The position numbers were made by a program, and so were the translations under genes. The notes beneath the pieces were generated by a model. The model did no database searches, was not told where the DNA came from, and worked only from the letters and a program-made list of their open reading frames with translations. This document shows, piece after piece, positions 61,581 to 64,000 of a stretch of 64,000 nt of DNA (its first letter is position 1; each line of letters begins with the position of its first letter). This DNA comes from Triglochin maritima (Eukaryota > Streptophyta > Magnoliopsida > Alismatales > Juncaginaceae), in assembly GCA_963682175.1 (NCBI GenBank), contig OY821793.1, forward strand, positions 28,975,493 through 29,039,492, written 5' to 3'.

Positions 61581-64000
61581 CCTCGCCCTACATACGTCTA
61601 AATCGGGCATTCTAAGAGGAGTTACCATCCACTCCTCCTCACTATGTGCTCGGGTGCCCAAATATAGATTAAGGCTCACCTAAGGTCCACTCAGGCCATT
61701 GCTTGGCACAAACGATGCGGCAGCTTCCACTTTGCCCGCGGGCAACACCCATGGACTTCCAAACGCGTTTTGGAAGGGAATGGCATAGGCAACAACCGTG
61801 GGAACCCAAGCATGGGCACGAGCAACGTCCCAAAGAACTTTCCCCACGAGAAACCCCCATTCCCTTCCGGACGTCTTCGGAAGTCGACGGGAAGGCAACA
61901 ACCTTGGGCAACCGAGCACGTCGAAGAGCAACGTCCACAGGCACCTTGGTCTTTGCCCACGAGAAACCCCCATTTCACCTACAAGTGCGCTTTCACTTCC
62001 AAACGTGTTTTGGAAGCGAATGCCTTAGGCCACTGCCGCGAGCACACACTAGGCCCTAGCGTGGCGCTGACATGCCAACTATGACAACACTAGCCTAGTG
62101 TCCATCGCCCGACCGCCAAATCACTCCGAGATGGGTGCGCCTCGTAGATAACGCGGATGGATATGTGGGGTCCTAAGTTCCATAAACCGTGGTTGGGACA
62201 CCTAAAGACCACTTAGAAACTAGGTGTGGGGCTGGCCACATGCCACGCGTGGAGCTGGCCAAAGTCCACTCCGTCGCCACCCTGCAGGCCAACACCAAAT
62301 CGGCTGCGCCTCGAGCATCCGACCTGCAAATCTAGCGTTCTAACTTGCATTACGTAGACAATTCATCCCTCTATCTGCCCCTAAAATTTCAGAGCAAACT
62401 CCCAAGTATTCGGGGTCGCGCCTCCTCCAAGAAGACGTAGCTCCCTACCAGCCACACCCCCACATCATCAGCATTCTTCATCTCATCGCGCCTAGCCCTA
62501 CATACGTCTAAATCGGGCATTCTAAGAGGAGTTACCCATCCACTCCTCCTCACTATGTGCTCGGGTGCCCAAATATAGACTAAGGCTCACCTAAGGTCCA
62601 CTCAGGCCATTTCTTGGGACAAACGATGCGGCAGCTTCCACTTTGCCCGCGGGCAACACCCATGGACTTCCAAACACGTTTTGGAAGCGAATGGGGTAGG
62701 CAACAACCGTGGGAACCCAAGCATGGGCACGAGCAACGTCCCAAAGAACTTTCCCCACGAGAAACCCCCATTCCCTTCCGGACGCCTTCGGAAGTGCACG
62801 GGAAGGCAACAACCTTGGGCAACCGAGCACGTCGAAGAGCAACGTCCACAGGCACCTTGGTCTTTGCCCACGAGAAACCCCCATTTCACCTACAAGTGCG
62901 CTTTCACTTCCAAACGTGTTTTGGAAGCGAATGCCTTAGGCCACTGCCGCGAGCACACACTAGGCCCTAGCGTGGCGCTGACATGCCAACTATGACAACA
63001 CTAGCCTAGTGTCCATCGCCCGACCGCCAAATCACTCCGAGATGGGTGCGCCTCGTAGATAACGCGGATGGATATGTGGGGTCCTAAGTTCCATAAACCG
63101 TGGTTGGGACACCTAAAGACCACTTAGAAACTAGGTGTGGGGCTGGCCACATGCCACGCGTGGAGCTGGCCAAAGTCCACTCCGTCGCCACCCTGCAGGC
63201 CAACACCAAATCGGCTGCGCCTCGAGCATCCGACCTGCAAATCTAGCGTTCTAACTTGCATTACGTAGACAATTCATCCCTCTATCTGCCCCTAAAATTT
63301 CAGAGCAAACGCCCAAGTATTCGGGGTCGCGCCTCCTCCAAGAAGACGTAGCTCCCTACCAGCCACGCCCCCACATCATCAGCATTCTTCATCTCATCGC
63401 GCCTAGCCCTACATACGTCTAAATCGGGCATTCTAAGAGGAGTTACCCATCCACTCCTCCTCACTATGTGCTCGGGTGCCCAAATATAGACTAAGGCTCA
63501 CCTAAGGTCCACTCAGGCCATTTCTTGGGACAAACGATGCGGCAGCTTCCACTTTGCCCGCGGGCAACACCCATGGACTTCCAAACACGTTTTGGAAGCG
63601 AATGGGGTAGGCAACAACCGTGGGAACCCAAGCATGGGCACGAGCAACGTCCCAAAGAACTTTCCCCACGAGAAACCCCCATTCCCTTCCGGACGCCTTC
63701 GGAAGTGCACGGGAAGGCAACAACCTTGGGCAACCGAGCACGTCGAAGAGCAACGTCCACAGGCACCTTGGTCTTTGCCCACGAGCAACCCCCAATTCAC
63801 CTACAAGTGCACTTTCACTTCCAAACGTGTTTTGGAAGCGAATGCCTTAGGCCACTGCCGCGAGCACACACTAGGCCCTAGCGTGGCGCAGACATGCCAA
63901 CTATGACAACACTAGGCTAGTGTCCATCGCCCGACCGCCAAATCACTCCGAGATGGGTGCGCCTCGTAGATAACGCGGATGGATATGTGGGGTCCTAAGT
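61581..64000 (+). repeat. Satellite block, units 69-71 (last one cut by the window edge)
   Basis: Units start at 61581 (910 bp), 62491 (911 bp) and 63402 (599 bp visible). Unit 69 lacks one C in GAGTTACCATCC near 61625 and reads ATATAGATTAAGG, two rare variants otherwise seen together only in unit 34. Units 70 and 71 are close relatives: both open with CCTAGCCCTACATACG and share CCATTTCTTGGGAC and GGACGCCTTCGG. Units 69-71 share GAATGCCTTAGGCC. Confidence 0.9.

Larger units (their letters stand above)
1..64000 (+). repeat. Satellite DNA array, monomer about 911 bp, 70 units plus a partial
   Basis: The same sequence recurs head to tail across the window with a step of 911 bp (909 to 912 in ordinary units). 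The box CCTCGCCCTACATACATCTA and its variants start at 1, 911, 1821, 2731, 3642, 4553, 5229, 6140 and so on to 63402. No unit is inverted and no foreign DNA interrupts the series. Both edges lie inside the repeat, so true array length is unknown. Because 911 is not a multiple of three, no reading frame continues from one monomer into the next. Function is not shown by the sequence; long homogeneous satellites of this kind usually form centromeric, pericentromeric or subtelomeric heterochromatin. A plant source is the best guess. I do not recognise the family by name. Confidence 0.98.

Noticed and set aside
1..64000. CRISPR array or prokaryotic repeat cluster
   Set aside because: The repeat is about 911 bp with no unique spacers and no cas-like genes.
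1..64000. Ribosomal DNA, 5S array or intergenic spacer
   Set aside because: No conserved 5S, 5.8S, 18S or 25S segment is present in any unit.
1..64000. LTR retrotransposon or DNA transposon origin
   Set aside because: No reverse transcriptase, transposase, primer-binding site, terminal inverted repeats or target-site duplications were seen. Unit junctions are seamless.

Overview
The whole 64 kb window is one head-to-tail tandem array of a long satellite repeat with a monomer of about 911 bp. I counted 70 monomers plus a 599-bp partial one at the right edge. All are in the same orientation. There is no unique flanking DNA, inserted transposon, RNA gene or credible protein gene. The phase is arbitrary: I start each monomer at the CCTCGCCCTACATACATCTA box, where the window itself begins. 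Both window edges cut through the array, so it continues on both sides. Monomers are 909 to 912 bp except for one of 676 bp (235-bp net deletion, 4553-5228) and three of 869 bp (one shared 42-bp deletion, near 57.85, 59.63 and 61.41 kb).

The organism cannot be named from this sequence. A long, CpG-containing, highly homogeneous satellite with no coding content is eukaryotic. Long monomers of this kind, with C/T and G/A variation at CpG sites, fit a plant genome best (inference), with a centromeric, pericentromeric or subtelomeric heterochromatin block as the likely location. I see no canonical telomere array, rDNA, CENP-B box or retrotransposon coding sequence that would anchor it further.

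Inside the monomer the first half carries three diverged subrepeats of about 110 bp (unit 1: 151-258, 259-371, 372-484). Each contains an imperfect dyad centred on ACGCGT or ACGTGT. The second half (about 485-910) has a 15-bp near-perfect hairpin, a perfect CCACGCGTGG palindrome between two GCTGGCCA direct repeats, and a lower-GC stretch before the monomer end.

Layout by local subfamily: 1-3641, four very similar units; 3642-9782, mixed units including the 676-bp truncated one; 9783-13425, a two-monomer (1822-bp) higher-order repeat; 13426-18891, units of which the last four carry a TAAGGTCTTCTCAGG variant; 18556-25891, a 3644-bp four-monomer tandem duplication with one visible mismatch; 25269-30731, a CTGACACGCC subfamily; 30732-46218, a long zone marked by GGCTGCACCTCG and CACTGCCAAACG variants with several near-identical neighbours and a faint four-monomer echo; 46219-49862, a block whose fourth unit begins as a copy of its first; 49863-57151, mixed; 57152-61580 (to 62490), a two-monomer (1780-bp) higher-order repeat carrying the 42-bp deletion; 61581-64000, terminal units with CATACGTCTA.

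The pattern is what repeated unequal crossing-over and gene conversion produce: neighbours and small multiples are nearly identical, while distant units share only occasional rare variants. The many open frames on both strands of every monomer are by-products of a stop-poor repeat and are not annotated as genes. No gene system was found; the interest lies in the array architecture and its recombination history.
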